From positions 13,855,625-13,919,624 of the forward strand of contig NC_084599.1 in the NCBI RefSeq assembly GCF_033807715.1: DNA of 64,000 nucleotides. Direction: 5' to 3'. Position numbers and translations under genes: made by a program. This document shows, piece after piece, positions 37,722 through 50,339 of this stretch (its first letter is position 1; each line of letters opens with the position of its first letter). The notes beneath the pieces were generated by a model. The model was not told where the DNA came from. It saw nothing but the letters and a program-made list of their open reading frames with translations, and searched no databases. The DNA is from Cololabis saira. Lineage: Eukaryota; Chordata; Actinopteri; Beloniformes; Belonidae.

Positions 37722-38086
37722 TCACACCTGAATGCCAGGTTTGCTTAGATCCCCATTCCCCTGGTTACCTCCTCCTCCTCCTCCTCCTCCTCCTCCTCCG
37801 CCGCCACAGAGTCCCCCGCCACCAAACCCTCCCCTCTCGTCCTCATCATCGCTGTCCAGCTGCTCGCTCTTCCGCTTGCTGTAGCGCTCGTACAGCACCA
37901 TGAGCACACCCATCACCCACGCCGACACCGTGCCGGCGGAGAAGATGACAAAGCCGATGGCGATGAAGAAGAGGTAGTCCCAGTAGCCCAGGCCTTGGTG
38001 GCAGTCCGCCCGCAGCTGCATGCCGACCTCCGCCAACCGCTGGCCCGCCAGCTCCGGAGGGTTGTGGCAAACTGTCTGGCCTTCGT
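37722..38086 (-). CDS. lrrc52: LRRC52-like BK channel gamma subunit, terminal coding exon (partial gene)
   Basis: Type I membrane LRR protein that binds large-conductance Ca2+- and voltage-activated K+ channels and shifts their gating. Visible are the last part of the LRR C-terminal cap (CHNPPELAGQRL ... DC) and a short linker GLGYWDYLFF. A transmembrane segment follows with IGFVIFSAGTVSAW, closely like human LRRC52 'IGFCIFAAGTVAAW'. A basic stop-transfer patch (YERYSKRK) and an acidic DSDDEDE stretch come next, again as in LRRC52. The acceptor AG lies just before 38086, and the exon opens with the last two bases of a split codon. An intron inside the cap is expected for this four-member family. 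Odd: the tail is glycine-rich with 13 consecutive Gly encoded by a (CCT)n run on the plus strand, then a unique end. The LRR-coding exon is not in the window, so the first intron exceeds 25.9 kb. LRRC38, 55 and 26 fit less well. Confidence 0.75.
37768..37806 (+). repeat. (TCC)n/(GCC) trinucleotide run inside lrrc52 coding sequence
   Basis: Ten TCC units followed by two GCC units, read on the minus strand as the poly-glycine tract of lrrc52. This is a replication-slippage-prone coding microsatellite. Confidence 0.85.
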
Positions 38087-40570
38087 CTGCAGGTGAAGGA
38101 GAGCAGGGAGGAGACAGAGAGATGAAGAGCAATAAGAGTAGAAATTAGTTACGTAAGATGTTGTGCGAAAAGAAAAAGCAGGGGCAGAGAATAAGAAGTA
38201 AACATGTTTGAGGATGAAGGGTAAAGTATCAGGAGAGAAAAAAGGGAAGAAAAATGTCATTAATTTAGAGGAATTGTGGACAATTCAGGACTCACATACG
38301 GCCTTTAACAATGCAGCGATAACCTTTGTGATAAAGATTCCCAACAGACATGATAGATTTCCTCTGAGCAATAGAGGTCTTTGGCGTGTAGGACACAAAA
38401 GCATTATTATGCTGTACACAGTCACACATGCATGCAAGGAAAGGTGACTTCAGGCCTCCGACACGTAACCCCTCCTCCTTCCACCCACCACCCCCTTGTG
38501 CACATCATCACACACCAACACACGAGGCTGCAGCAACTGAGAGGAAAGAAGATGAATGTTTTGTCTGATAAAACATCTGCTGCTCATTATGGGAAATAAG
38601 ATAATGAGCCTGTTGACCACACACATATGCAAAATTACTGCCATAACAAGCGCTGCGAGCATACGAAAGAGTCAACTTGGTGAGTTTAATACTCCAAAGG
38701 TCAAAAGTCACTACAGTCCTGATTACAGAAGCCAGAAGAGATTCAAAGTCTTGGCAAAGAATTCATTAGCAGGGCGTGTCCGCATGATTGCCATCTGCTA
38801 CAGCGACTTTGCAGCATTAGCATATAACACTCTCATGAAGATGAAGATCAAAATTTGTGGAACTTTTGGAAATCAGATGAGTTAAAAATCCCCAAAAGGA
38901 GTAAGGCGAACCACTTTTGTCAACATTTAAAACACGTCAGTGAACTCTTACCGTAATTTTTGTGCATTTATAAATTGAAAACAAAGAAAAAGGCACCATG
39001 CAAATGTTTTTTCACCCCCATTTTCCTTTAACCTTTGAAAACCTTTAGCGAGTTCTCAGCTCTTTATTATTTGTCACTCCCGTGGCTTCTTTACAATTTT
39101 CGAAAGCCTTAAAATGTGACGGACACGTAAAAGATTTATTAATATCCTGATTCCTAAAACCTCCTCAACATGCAGCAGCCACAGAGTCCTACAAGTACTG
39201 TAGCTCCCACGCACTCTGAAAATTAAAATAATTGACCCATACAAGGAGGAAGATAAGAGGATATCAAAGTAGTTTCAAGTGGCCATTTAATCAGTTTGTA
39301 ATGTAATTAAAAAAAAGTCAATTAAGAGGAAGGTTGGTGGTCAAGTTCAGGTCTTGAAGAGAGAAAAGAAGTCTGAGAGCAGGATTACAGGGATTGCAAG
39401 AGAAGCCCATTAAATCCATGTTGGCTGCAACAAGTCTTCAGGACGATGTAACGATCTCTGGTATGGAGCCATTGTGCTAGACGTCACTAGACTGTGGGTG
39501 AAACTTTTTTCCCACTGGGCTGTATTGCAGACTGAAAATAGTCAAAGGGGCATGCATCGGACAGTTTGATGGAAACACTGAGAAATACTTCATACTTTCT
39601 CAGTTATTCAAGCTGTATGACAGCTGTTCGTTGACTCTTGCTTATAATTCGTGGACGCTCGACTGGTTTGGAAAGACAGTAACACTGCATACATACATAT
39701 TAAATTGGAAGAGCAGGACTTTTTCTTATCTCCACATCCATTTCAACTTTTGAACAAGTTTTAGTCTGCACTCCTTGATCATAGTTACACCCTTTTGATT
39801 TATCACTCAAACTTATGATCTATCAGTGCTTGTGAAAGTGATTAACATTTTTTTTGAAGGACTCATTCTAGTTGTGGTTCTGCCACCAAAATCACTCTAT
39901 CACTGACCCGTCCTCAGCAGGGGAGATTTTTAATCCCATATAAATGTACACAACGCTCTTTCCTGCGGCAGAATAAAGTGGCCTACAGGCACTGTTTTCA
40001 CTAATTGACTCATTACCATCAGTTATAAAAATAAATTTGTGTCATTTTGTTTTCACTTAAGAAGGACCAGATTTATATGGTCCAGAGGCTGCATCTGGCC
40101 CTCTGGCTGTGTTTCTTGTATTTTGTGTGCACTAGAATCTCCACACAACATTAACCTGGAAAGGATATCACTCTCGTTTACCTTCACAGCAGAAGTCAGG
40201 GTCACAAGTTTGAAAATATATATGAAAGCTTTGAAACTAGCCCTATATAATAAATGAATTAAAATAGATTACCTCTTGAAAATACCAAAGGCAATGATTT
40301 AGTCTCTGACATCAGTCTCACAGCCTAAAAATAATAGACCTCACAGCATGAAGGCCCGTTCATTTCACATGTCATTTGTAGACTGCACTGTGTGTTACTG
40401 CACTACTGTTTCCTTTTCTTCTTTGTTTAGATTAATTTCTTTATATACTTACCTGAAACCCTCCTGCGAAACAACATTGTGATTAAAATAACTCAAATTT
40501 AGTTGTTTGTTCTCCTGATTTGTCATGAATTTGTTTGTCATGGATCTGATTTGCTGCGGTCATATATTTT
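38087..40570. other. Probable lrrc52 intron, no exon seen
   Basis: Lies upstream of the terminal lrrc52 exon. No LRR-coding frame on the minus strand and no recognisable repeat. Confidence 0.4.
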
Positions 40571-40690
40571 CCTCAAGACTCAAGATTCTTTATTTGTCAT
40601 CGAGCCAGCGTCCCGGCACAACAAAATGTCATTCCAGTACAACCCATCCAAAGAGAACAGCAAAACAACCAACATAAGACACGGGTAGAC
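40571..40690 (-). repeat. Minus-strand retroposon 3' end with (TCTTGA)n tail
   Basis: Read on the minus strand it ends GATGACAAATAAAGAATCTT followed by GAGTCTTGAGG, a retroposon tail with imperfect hexamer repeats. The inner limit is approximate. Confidence 0.45.
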
Positions 40691-40699
40691 AGGTGCCTG

Positions 40700-43600
40700 A
40701 GGTTGGAGCTAATGGTTAGGCGCTGCCTACTTCTGTATGGAGGCTTCCATGATGATAGTAGTATTTCTGGCACTTTTTTAGATTTGTTACGATAAGTAAG
40801 CATGACAACTGGAAAGTTGTTTACAAAAGGAAGCCACTGTTTGAGCTACCCAGAGACAACATAATGTCCAGAATGAGAGCCTAAATCCATACAGAAGTAC
40901 AATGTTATTTTCTTCTCCTTGTTTTTCTCAAATGTCTGCTCTCAGATCTCATGGAGAATGTGAGATTGCTGATTTCATTTGAATTTTCTTTTTCTGTTTG
41001 TTTTTTCTCAAAATATATAGAAACAAATTAGATTATCTTTTTTTCTTCTATGTATTTATTTATTTATTAGTGCAGCTCGTGTAATCTTTTACCTGCTGAG
41101 CCATTCACAGTGACAGAAATTCTGATCACAGCTGCCCATATTTCTATCTTTGAATATAACTGTACAACAATTAAGGTGAATGCAGATCTCTAAAAAGACA
41201 AGTATGATCAGAATCAAGAAAACAACAGGATCTAAAAATGTTTTTTTTTTTTTTCAATCAGTTCATCTGCTCCTCTACTCTGCATGCTTAATTGCCTTTA
41301 TGTTTTCCAAAAGGAGCAGATTTTTTTCCCTTTAAGATGTGAACGAGAGAGATGACAGAGCCCATAAAGGAAAAGCAGACTGAGACAGCACTTTTAAGGA
41401 TGAAAGTCGAGAGGAAGTACGGACAAAGATAACAGGACAGAACACAGTTAAAAAGAGAAAAAGGCAAACTAATATACAGACAGACGGACAGGGGGAGCAT
41501 TTTTAGAATATTAATCGCAGAAACACTTAAATAAGTAAATAACAGATAAAATCTGTGAGAACTCTTAAAATGAGAGAGGTGCCTGGCTATAGTCCTGTCC
41601 TGTGATGGATTACCGGTACCAGCGGTGCTGTTAACAATGTTAATTAAACTGCAGTCATCTACCATTAAAGCCAAAGGTCTGAATAAGGACATGAGTGATT
41701 GCAAAGGAGAGACAGAATTGTCAGATATGATCTAAAACTTTTCAGACTACTTGCCAGGGCGTTGCAGCACCTGCTGGAAGATTCCTGTTGGCTTACAAAC
41801 AAAAATAAACCTAAGTCCTTCCTTACAAATCCTTATTCGTCTTATTCTGCTTTTACAGAGATGTAATTCTGAAAATAGCCTACAGACAGATTATGCGAGT
41901 GATTAGATTACTCAAATTAGTTGTATACAGCTCTTAAGTAAAACGAATCAGCTGACTTTGGGATCTATTAAGATATTTCATAGTTTGCTGGTGAGAAGAG
42001 TCACAACACATCTGCAGTGGTTTGATAAGAATTTTGATCAATACAGACTTAATGATCACCTCGCCCGGGGGCTTTGTTGCCGTCCTGGAAAGCAAACTTG
42101 TGTTGATGCTGCTGTGTCACGTCTGCTGTTGCAGTAGCAGATCAAAACTCTTTTGTAACATGATAGCTGTGATGGGTTTGTCTGTTAATCTGACAACTGT
42201 CCCTGTCCAGGCAGAAATAGCAAGTCAGTCTGGAGGGCATTAAGTTACAGAGATAGCCTTCAACTTTAGGAAAGTCATTACAGGGATTAGTGATTAGGGT
42301 TGTGCTAAGATTACTGTCAGGTTGTCAAGGTAGCAGCCCATGTGGCACACACAGCAGACATGTTTCTTTATGTCTGTCAGATATACAACTGAGATTTTAT
42401 CTTCATCCATATTTTGTTTCTGCTCATCACTCTTTTCTTGTCCTTCTGTTCAATTCTTTAAACTCAAAAAAAGAACAAAACATTATTCTCTCTGGCAGTG
42501 TGCATGCCTGTAGACACTATCTTAAGTTAAATTATGACAAAAGCTCCACATAGTAAATGCAGAAAGTGATCATAATTGAAAACCCGAGGGACAATGGGTA
42601 CAATCTGAGCAATTATCATAATAATGGTGCTGATTACTGTGGGAAAAAATTAACCAAGCACTTTTGCAATTTGCAAGTGCTTTACATTTGCCTTTGTGGG
42701 AATGTATCATCAAAAAATATTGGAGAGTGGCTGCAGAAATCAGAGAAATGCCAGTCTTACTACATTCAAACTTGAACTTGTGGTTGCGGGTTTTTAGAGT
42801 CTCTGTGAATACTTGCTCCTGAATAATATATCATTTTAAAATCATAATCATAAGTCCCCCCAAAAAACCCAGAAATGTTAAACCTTAACTCATATGTTTC
42901 ACTTTCAAATGTGGAGTCTGTGTGAAGAATTGGTGACAAAAGTAATTTGTATAAAGCTCTGTCGAAGGTGGGAATTGAAAATCTTTCCGAGAGGATTCTT
43001 TGACTGATAATCCCAGCAAACTATCACATTGTTTTACCTACTGGCTCTCACCTCCATGACCTGATCCTACTTAGCACCAGGTGGTGATCAGCTGCCAGAT
43101 CAGCAACAAAACATATCCAATTACACAACTTCAAGTTGGATCGTCAAACTGTGCCTGTGACATGTGAGCTTATAAACACATATGTTCAAACATGGTATTT
43201 ATTATGGATATGTCACAACTAGTACAGAAGTCCAAAAACTACACACCGCTCACGTCAGAGAGGTTGATTGGTTCCTCAAGCCCCTCCAGTCAAGCCCCTC
43301 CAGGTATAACACTGTTGTTACCTACCTTGGGGTCCTCTTTTTGGAGCAGTTTGCAGTGGCCCCACCAAGAAGTCTGAATATTCTGAATATTCTTAATTGT
43401 TGTTGCAGAGACACGAGCAACAGTTAGAGCCTGTTCCCTGAATTCAATGTACAAGGAAGCTTAACTATCATCTAGTAGACAAAATCTCAACATATGGGCT
43501 CTGAGCCAGAGGGAACTCTCAACACGATGCCCCTAACCTTGGATGACTCCAAAGTGGAACAAGATCCAGCTCGTCTTAAGGAGATTGGTTCAAGAGCTCA

Positions 43601-43720
43601 TGCTGTGTGTTAAGGTGAGACTGAGTATTTTATGATCGGAATTTCTCAACCTTCATCCTCAAACTCAGGTTCCTTTCCCAACGAAAGAGGTGGCATTTCA
43701 TTAACCATGAGCCTAGTGCT
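40700..43720. other. Probable lrrc52 intron, no exon seen
   Basis: Short frames only. The stretch 43430-43720 may be older LINE-derived sequence leading into the element that follows, but I cannot prove it. Confidence 0.35.
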
Positions 43721-43741
43721 TTCTCAAGATAGAGGGTTTTT

Positions 43742-44250
43742 TTTTTTTTATCCCTGATTTTTTCCCATAAATATCACCCAGTGCTCCTACCTAAGTGACA
43801 GTCCTGGGCATTGCCATCCTCTACCAACCCCGGGAGGGCCCTGCACTGAGCTCAGGTCTCCTTCTTAACCTGAGGAGTGAGCAGGCCGCATCTTTTCACC
43901 AGACAGGGTGGGGTTTCTCCGGCCAGACGTAGCGCGTGGAAGGATCACGTTATTCCGGACAGATCCTCCCCACCCCATCTGGCGCCCCGGTTGGCCAGAG
44001 GGGGCAGTATAGCCCAGGACTGTGTGCATGTTTTTGTGAGGGTAGCTCACATTGCTACCCAAGGGAACACGGGGAGAACATGCAAACTCCACACAGAAAG
44101 GCCCTTTCGCCAACCCCACCCAGGGTGTGGGCGCTGAAGTCATGGGGGAACTAACACGCACTTCAGCACCCACAGCGTCCCCGGCGGGAATCAAACCCAG
44201 GACCTTCTTGCTGTGAGACGGCTGCACTACCAGCTGCGCCACCGTGCCCG
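43742..44250 (-). mobile_element. tRNA-derived SINE with 15-bp target-site duplications
   Basis: On the minus strand it starts at 44250 with CGGGCACGGTGGCGCAGCTG. The A-box-like TGGCGCAGCTGG comes first, then a B-box-like GGGTTTGATTCC about 40 bases on, as in tRNA-derived promoters. The conserved fish SINE body GTGTGGAGTTTGCATGTTCT follows near 44085. It ends in a poly(A) tail (the T-run at about 43737-43749). AGATAGAGGGTTTTT flanks it at 43727-43741 and 44251-44265, an exact 15-bp duplication. Box B carries a CG-to-TG change. Confidence 0.8.
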
Positions 44251-44265
44251 AGATAGAGGGTTTTT

Positions 44266-45765
44266 ATTAACAAAAAAGATTGATACAATCTGTTGGTTTC
44301 TTCAGCTAGCCAAGTTTGGGGAGGCCATGGAAAGAGACTTTTGATCGGCCCGAGGAAAACTCTTGCAAACCAGGAGGAGAAAGATGAGCTTCGCCAACAG
44401 TGTTTATAGTGAGGATGGGGTGCTGTTGACCTCAACTGAAGATGAGGTTAGGCAGAGAAAGGAGTCGTTAGGGAAGTTTTCAATCCCACCAACATGTCTT
44501 CCAACAAAGCTGAGTCTGTGGACTCTGGGATGGACTTACCCAATTCTGGGGCTGCAGTCCCTGAGATGGTTAAAAAGTTCTGGGTTGCATGGCTCCAGTA
44601 GTGGATGAGGTCCATCCTGAGTTACTTAAGGTGGTGGATGTTCTTGGACTGCCTTGGCTGGCACGTCCCTGCCAGATCGCTTCGACATCGGGGGGCAGTT
44701 CCTCTGGATTGGCAAACTGGGTTGGTGGTTCCCCTTTTTAAGACAAAGGGCTGGAGAGTTCGAACTACAGGGGGAATCACACTCCGCAGCCTGGTAAGGC
44801 CTGCAGTGGTACTGGAGAGGACAATGATTGATCGTCAAATTTTGGATTCAGGAAGACCAATGCAAGTTCTGTCCAGGTAGTGGAACACTGTACCAGCTCT
44901 GTAGGACCTTTCCCAACTGGTCCACATGTGCTTTGTTGACTTCGTAAAGCATTTCACTGTGTCCCTCAAGGTATCCTGTAGGAACTGCTCTGGTTGTTAT
45001 GGGCTATTCAGTCCCTGTTCAAACGTAGCGAAAGTTGAGTTTGGTTCACATTGCCGGTCATACTTCGGATTCCTTTTCCAGTGAGAGTTGGATTCCGCCA
45101 GGGCCTCCCTGTGCCACAGATTCTGTCCATAATTTTTACGGACGGGATTTTTAGTTACAGCTAAGGAGCAGAGGGGGTCTGGTTGCTAACCTCAGAATCA
45201 CATCATGATCCCACTCTCAACTATGGTCTCAATTTGTGGGTGGTGACTGAAAGAATAAGATCGGGGATAAAGGAAGCGGAAATAGCTTCCTCTGTTGGGT
45301 GGTTAGACTCCCCCTTAGAGATAGGTAGAGAGAGATTACCATCCAAGAAGGACTTGGAGTAGAGTCACTGCACTTAGACATCGAGAGGAGCCAGTTGAGG
45401 TGGTTCGGGCATCTGGTGAGGACCTACCTAAGGAGGTATTTTAAGGCCCTGACACACCAAGCCGACTGTCGGCCGTAGTTGGCCGTTGGGTGTCGTCTTT
45501 GTGGTGTGTTCAAGTGCTTCTTTTTTAGCCCGACACAGGCGACGCAAGGCGACACAGCAGTCGGGCCGACAGCGGTTGGTGTGTCCTCGGCTTTAGGGAG
45601 GACATGCTGGAGAGATTATACCTCTCAGCTGACCTGGGAACGCTTCGTTATCCCCCCAGAGGGGCTAGTGGATCTGGCTGGGTCTGGGCCTCATTGCTCA
45701 GACTACTGTCTCCACAACCCGATCATGGATAAGCAGAAGTTAATGGATGGAAGTAGCTGTGGATT
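44266..45765 (+). pseudogene. Decayed Rex3/RTE-type LINE reverse transcriptase
   Basis: In shifting frames: an FGEAMERDF block near 44315, NSVYSEDGVLLTST at 44398-44440, then VPLDWQTGLVVPLF near 44690-44735, whose WQTGxVV core is the classic Rex3 primer site. RGITLRSL-like and VLER blocks follow near 44770-44820. A GFRQG block lies near 45090, and the C-terminal GHLVRT and WASLLRLLSPQPDHG-like end lies near 45680-45730. It closes with the AATGGATGGA tail near 45740, fitting the GATG-repeat tail of Rex3. The YADD-containing core is deleted and many frameshifts are present. A Harbinger-like MITE interrupts it. Confidence 0.75.
45444..45592. mobile_element. PIF/Harbinger-like MITE (149 bp) inside the Rex3-type LINE
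   Basis: Inverted ends AGGCCCTGACACACCAAGCC and AGCCGAGGACACACCAACCG (right end read in reverse) are flanked by TTA at 45441-45443 and 45593-45595. Removing it rejoins the LINE sequence across the break. Rich in CpG and CGAC motifs. Confidence 0.7.
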
Positions 45766-45769
45766 GGAA

Positions 45770-48670
45770 CGCTATGAGTTATGATGGATGAGATCTTTTT
45801 TTAAATAATACATTTATTGAAAATACCTCATCTATCATACCTTTCACTACCTGTTACATGACATTCTGCAAGTTATTTTTCATACCACAGACAGGTATTT
45901 GTACTCAGTTGACTTCATATTGTGATATCTGCAAACATACCACTGAAATCTGAAGAACTCTGCTACACAACAGCATTTAGAGGATGTCAAAACAATGATG
46001 GACTTTATGATGTCTCGCGGACTTTACAAAGAAAATCCTCATTAATTCTCTTAAGAAGAATTTTGACACGATATGTTTTGCTTAGCTGAGTTGTCCCTCC
46101 TCTTTTTTATTTCTTAGCTATTCCTTCTTAATCAACTCACATGGCTGTCACTCTGTCACTCTCTTCTGCCATCTGTGACAGTCGTGAGCTGCTCAATCTC
46201 ATTATCTTACAATGCTTTTCGCCAGTCAGGTGTGAGAAGGGTGTTTGTCTATTATCTTTCCAGCAGTAACATTCGTAACTGGATACTTGAACAGTTAGAC
46301 ATAAACGCTGGCTGTGCAGACATGCACACAGGTCCCTCGAGGTATCCGACTCTCATTTGTCCTCCTTTTTCAGTCATTCTCAGACATCTTGTGACAACTC
46401 TGACTCTGTTTACTGTTGTTGGCTGCGTGATACTGCCACCTGGTCTCCCTTCAAAGAAAAGTGAGATGAAAGCCAAGACAAATCTCTATATCGGCAATGC
46501 AAAAGGATTTGCAATGTTTGACTTGAATTTTAAATAAAATTATTTTAGAGCCAGGTTTAAAAAAAAAAAGAAGTAATCCCTCTCATCCACAGATTGTTTT
46601 AGCAGCCCTTCAGCTACAGTTAAGGTTGTTTAACTGATGCCAAGTTACATATTTACAAAATGCCAGGAGAAGTTTAGGTAATTAACTAAACCTCTTCAAG
46701 GTGAGACTATGTAGTTTAACAGGTGAAACTGACAATGATGCAAAGAATATTTAAACATATCAGCATTACCAACATGATCCAAAGGTACATTAATTAGACT
46801 TATAAATTGTTCGTTCCACCTTGATATGAATGAATATCTTTCATAAAATTTTATTTGCTCTGAATGGTATATCAATTTTATTGTGACTGCCTCCACTTGA
46901 CAGTTGCATTTAGTCTCTTTTAGCATCCCTGTCACAAACTACACAGCTGCAACACAGCCTTCAGTTTTACTACGCAGCTCGTATTATTCAGTTCCTGCCT
47001 GTTTCTCCTCCACATCCATGGCTACATTTTGAACATTCAAGACTGATTGCTCTAATAACAGATAAGAGGAAATAATGTGAGAATTACTTGGGAGAACAGA
47101 GAAAGGTTCGGCCAGGATGATTCACTCTGCGCTCAGGCAATCTTCACCGTCTGTTTCTTTGTCGCTCGGTGTTTTCTCACTCATCCCATCACTCAGCTTG
47201 GCAAACCACTCAGACATCATTCTGGCACAATGCCCTTGACATTTTCAGTTTGTCCCTGTTTTTCACACTCCCCGTTTCTTCTGCACAGTCTTCAATAATA
47301 TATGTCCATTGGCGCTTTTATTGAACACAGTTAAACAATGCTATCATTCTGAAGCCCAGTGTTTTGGAATTACAATTTCATGTAGTTACAGTTGTGACCT
47401 TGTCCGCAGTGTCCAGTTTTATTACTCTGTGTTCGAGTTAACAGCATCTTCTGTTGTTTAGAGACTATTTGATTTAAAGAGGACGTGTTTTCCAACCCCC
47501 CTACCTTCATTGTTTTTTTTTTTTAAGTTGCCACAATTCCTGGAGTCTTTATCAAATATATGACATATGTTGGCCTAAATATCAAGATGCAGTACCACAG
47601 CTTTCTTTTTCAAACCTTTATTTGCAAGACTTTTCAAACAGCTGGTTTTCTTTAGGTGGAGTCAGACACTCAGCTTCACTTCACTGCACTTTCCAGATAA
47701 AGATGGACAAATCTAACAATTCTTCAATGATCAGGGTGATGCCACAAAATATTGAAAATCTGAACAGCTAACTTTGACATTATTTCAAACTTGATGAGTC
47801 CCAAAATAAGTTAGTTTTGTTATGCCAAAGTTTTTTCAAGTTGTTTGAGCTTTAGCACAATTTGTCCGTTATCAAGGCAAACTTTTGAAAATGCATCTCT
47901 AAACCAAAAACATTAAAACCACGTGTCAAATATACTGCAGGCTTTCCTCATTACTGAAAAAGCTCTGACTTGTTAAGTATGGAAATGAAACCAACACTGG
48001 TGTCCTGGGGCACCAACAACGTTTGTGTGGGTTGTGCTCTATACAGGAATAGGACCCACTGCATTGGAATAACTCACTTCCCCTGTCATTAGCTTTACGC
48101 AGCAGAAATGCACCCTTCATTTAAATTATCCTGCCTCTGCACTTAACCTATTCATGACTCTTTAAAACCATGGTTCCTCGATTTGTTACCACTGTTACCT
48201 TTTGTTTTAAAGGATTGTTTTTGCTCAGCCTGTGGCTGCTATCTTTCATTACCTTCCCTGATCGTTGACACCTGTGTTTCTTCACTCCCTGTGACTATAT
48301 ATATTGTTCTTCATTCGTCCTTCCCCTGCCAGTCCATTTGTTGTGCTTCTGTCATGCCTCCCTGCTGTGCTCACCTGTCACGCTTCCCTAAACTCTCCTG
48401 TCTCCAGCCTGTGTTCCTGGCCTCAGTTACAAGGGATATTTTTTTTGTGGGGGGATATCCTGCTGTAGCAGCACTTTTGTTTGAAGAAGGAATTTCCTTG
48501 TTACTACTGCACTCCTGTATTTGTTCCCTGCTCCTGCTTTCCTGACAATTGATTCTCATAAACCCTCTTGAAGTATCTGTGCATAGCACTTGTAATGCAA
48601 TAAAAATACTCAACAAATATTTTCATGTTGGAGACAGTGTGATGAAGAAGCTCAAGAGAAGGAGGCAGTG
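45770..48670. other. Probable lrrc52 intron, no exon seen
   Basis: A 120-codon plus-strand frame at 46175-46537 has no family features and overlaps an equally open minus frame, so I do not call it. Confidence 0.4.
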
Positions 48671-48674
48671 GTTA

Positions 48675-48690
48675 TGCGTGTGCGTGCGTG

Positions 48691-48734
<44 letters not shown>

Positions 48735-48762
48735 GGCGTGCGTGCGTGCGTGCGTGCGTGTG

Positions 48763-48797
<35 letters not shown>
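48675..48797 (+). repeat. Compound (TGCG)n(TG)n microsatellite
   Basis: About 120 bases of TGCG tetranucleotides grading into TG dinucleotides. Confidence 0.95.
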
Positions 48798-48799
48798 CC

Positions 48800-49620
48800 A
48801 GTTCTGGCTCTCTTAAGGCAGTTGCTGCAGTGTCAAAAAATGCACCGTATCTGCATGCTTACTGCACTGCAGTTTCCACATATCTCCAACTTAAGAAAGC
48901 TCAAGCTGGAAAACTCTGCAGCACAAGCTGGAGACAATTTAAACTGTTATATGTTTTTGTGATGGAATGGTCTGGACTGAAGCAGTAATGGTTGCAAAAA
49001 ATGCTTTACACTCACTTGTACTTGCCTATTTGAATTTTAGTTAGAGTTTGTATTTAAAGTGGACATCAGATGACTATTTCCAGCCCTTTTAATCTCACCT
49101 AAGGTACTTCTATATTAGCTCCACACTCGTCAGAACCCCAAACAGCTTATATTTGCTTTAGAAAGATGGAGAAAACTATCACAAATATACAACTTCCAAT
49201 GCTGTCTTTAAGTGTTTTCTGAACCGTTGAATTTCTGCTGTTTTTCTGTGAATGGCAGTGTTGTCACCTTTTACCAGTAACAACATCCTTCCCATCGGTC
49301 ATCGGTCAAGAACACAGACCTCCAAACCAAGCTACATTAAACAGAACTATAAGAGATTGCTTATGTTTACGACAACAAGAAGTCCAGAAATTCAGCCATA
49401 TGTTTAAGCCAGAATACTATCCGGGGTATGAAAGTAATCAAGTGGAGGACAAAGATATAATGCTGTGTTGACTTTCTCTGTATAAATAAGAGTGTATAAG
49501 TAACTGTGTGTTTTTAGAGGAAGCAGATGGACAGTTTTTGTGGTTCAGTAAACAAATTTAGTAACAACAATCACTGTTAGCACAGTTGCTAACTTTTGAC
49601 TTTGTGTACTTCTCTTGAGT
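48800..49620. other. Intronic or intergenic, no gene seen
   Basis: No exon, RNA gene or repeat family recognised. Confidence 0.35.
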
Positions 49621-49626
49621 CTCTTA

Positions 49627-50333
49627 GGCCCCGTTTACACGGAGCAAAAACAGTGGCGTTTTCATGCGTTTTGGCCGTTCGTTTACACGAAAACGGAGCT
49701 CAAAGTCACCAAAAACGATCATTTCTGAAAACTTCGGCCAAAGTGGAGATTTTCAAAAACTCCGTTTTCACGTTTGCGTCTAAACGGAGGGAAACGGAGA
49801 TTTAGGCTTCAGAACGTCACATTATGAGACAGAAACGTCACCAGCATCATGTGTGCGACCTGTGTTTACAATTTGTTTGGCCACCGTCAATATTTTCTTG
49901 TATTTTACCTGTTTTATATTCTAAAGTCACACTTAAAAGTAACTCCACTTCTCTGTCACTCCAAACGAAAGACTCTCGTTCCGTCTTGGAAGTAACTGGC
50001 AGTCAAGGCTGATTTATGGCTCTGCGTTACACCAACGCAGAGCCTACGGCTTAGGATACGCGGCGACGCGCACCGTACGTAGGCTAAGCTGTCGATTTAA
50101 CGTGGAACCATATTATTCAGGCTTCACACGTGTCATTTGTTGACGTTTTTTTCCAGGATTCTGATTGGCTAGCATGACTTTACGCTTCTCGTTACACTGC
50201 CCCCTGCAGGTTTGGATGCTCATAGCACCTTAACAGCGTATTCATGCGGGTTCGTGTAAACGAGGATATTTTTCAAAACTTAGAGGGGGAAAAATCTGTT
50301 TTTGTAAATACCCGGCTATGTGTAAACGTGGCC
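49627..50333. mobile_element. PIF/Harbinger-like non-autonomous element (707 bp)
   Basis: Inverted ends GGCCCCGTTTACACGGAG and GGCCACGTTTACACATAG (right end in reverse), flanked by TTA at 49624-49626 and 50334-50336. Purine-rich sub-terminal repeats (AAAACGGAG) recur in the left third. A second, diverged element sits inside at about 50004-50124. No transposase frame. Confidence 0.7.
50004..50124. mobile_element. Nested MITE within the Harbinger-like element
   Basis: Inverted, diverged ends AAGGCTGATTTATGGCTCTG and GAAGCCTGAATAATATGGTT (right end in reverse) enclose a CpG-rich core with CGACGCGCACCGTACG. It has the layout of a second Harbinger family known in fish, but the target duplication is not clear. 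Confidence 0.45.
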
Positions 50334-50339
50334 TTAGTT

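Noticed and set aside
37846..38260. Other minus-strand frames over the lrrc52 exon
   Set aside because: They are out-of-frame shadows of the LRR protein exon, rich in Gly/Pro/Ala because of GC-rich codons.
46175..46537. 120-codon plus-strand frame with a hydrophobic stretch
   Set aside because: No homology recognised, no splice or promoter context, and the opposite strand is equally open.
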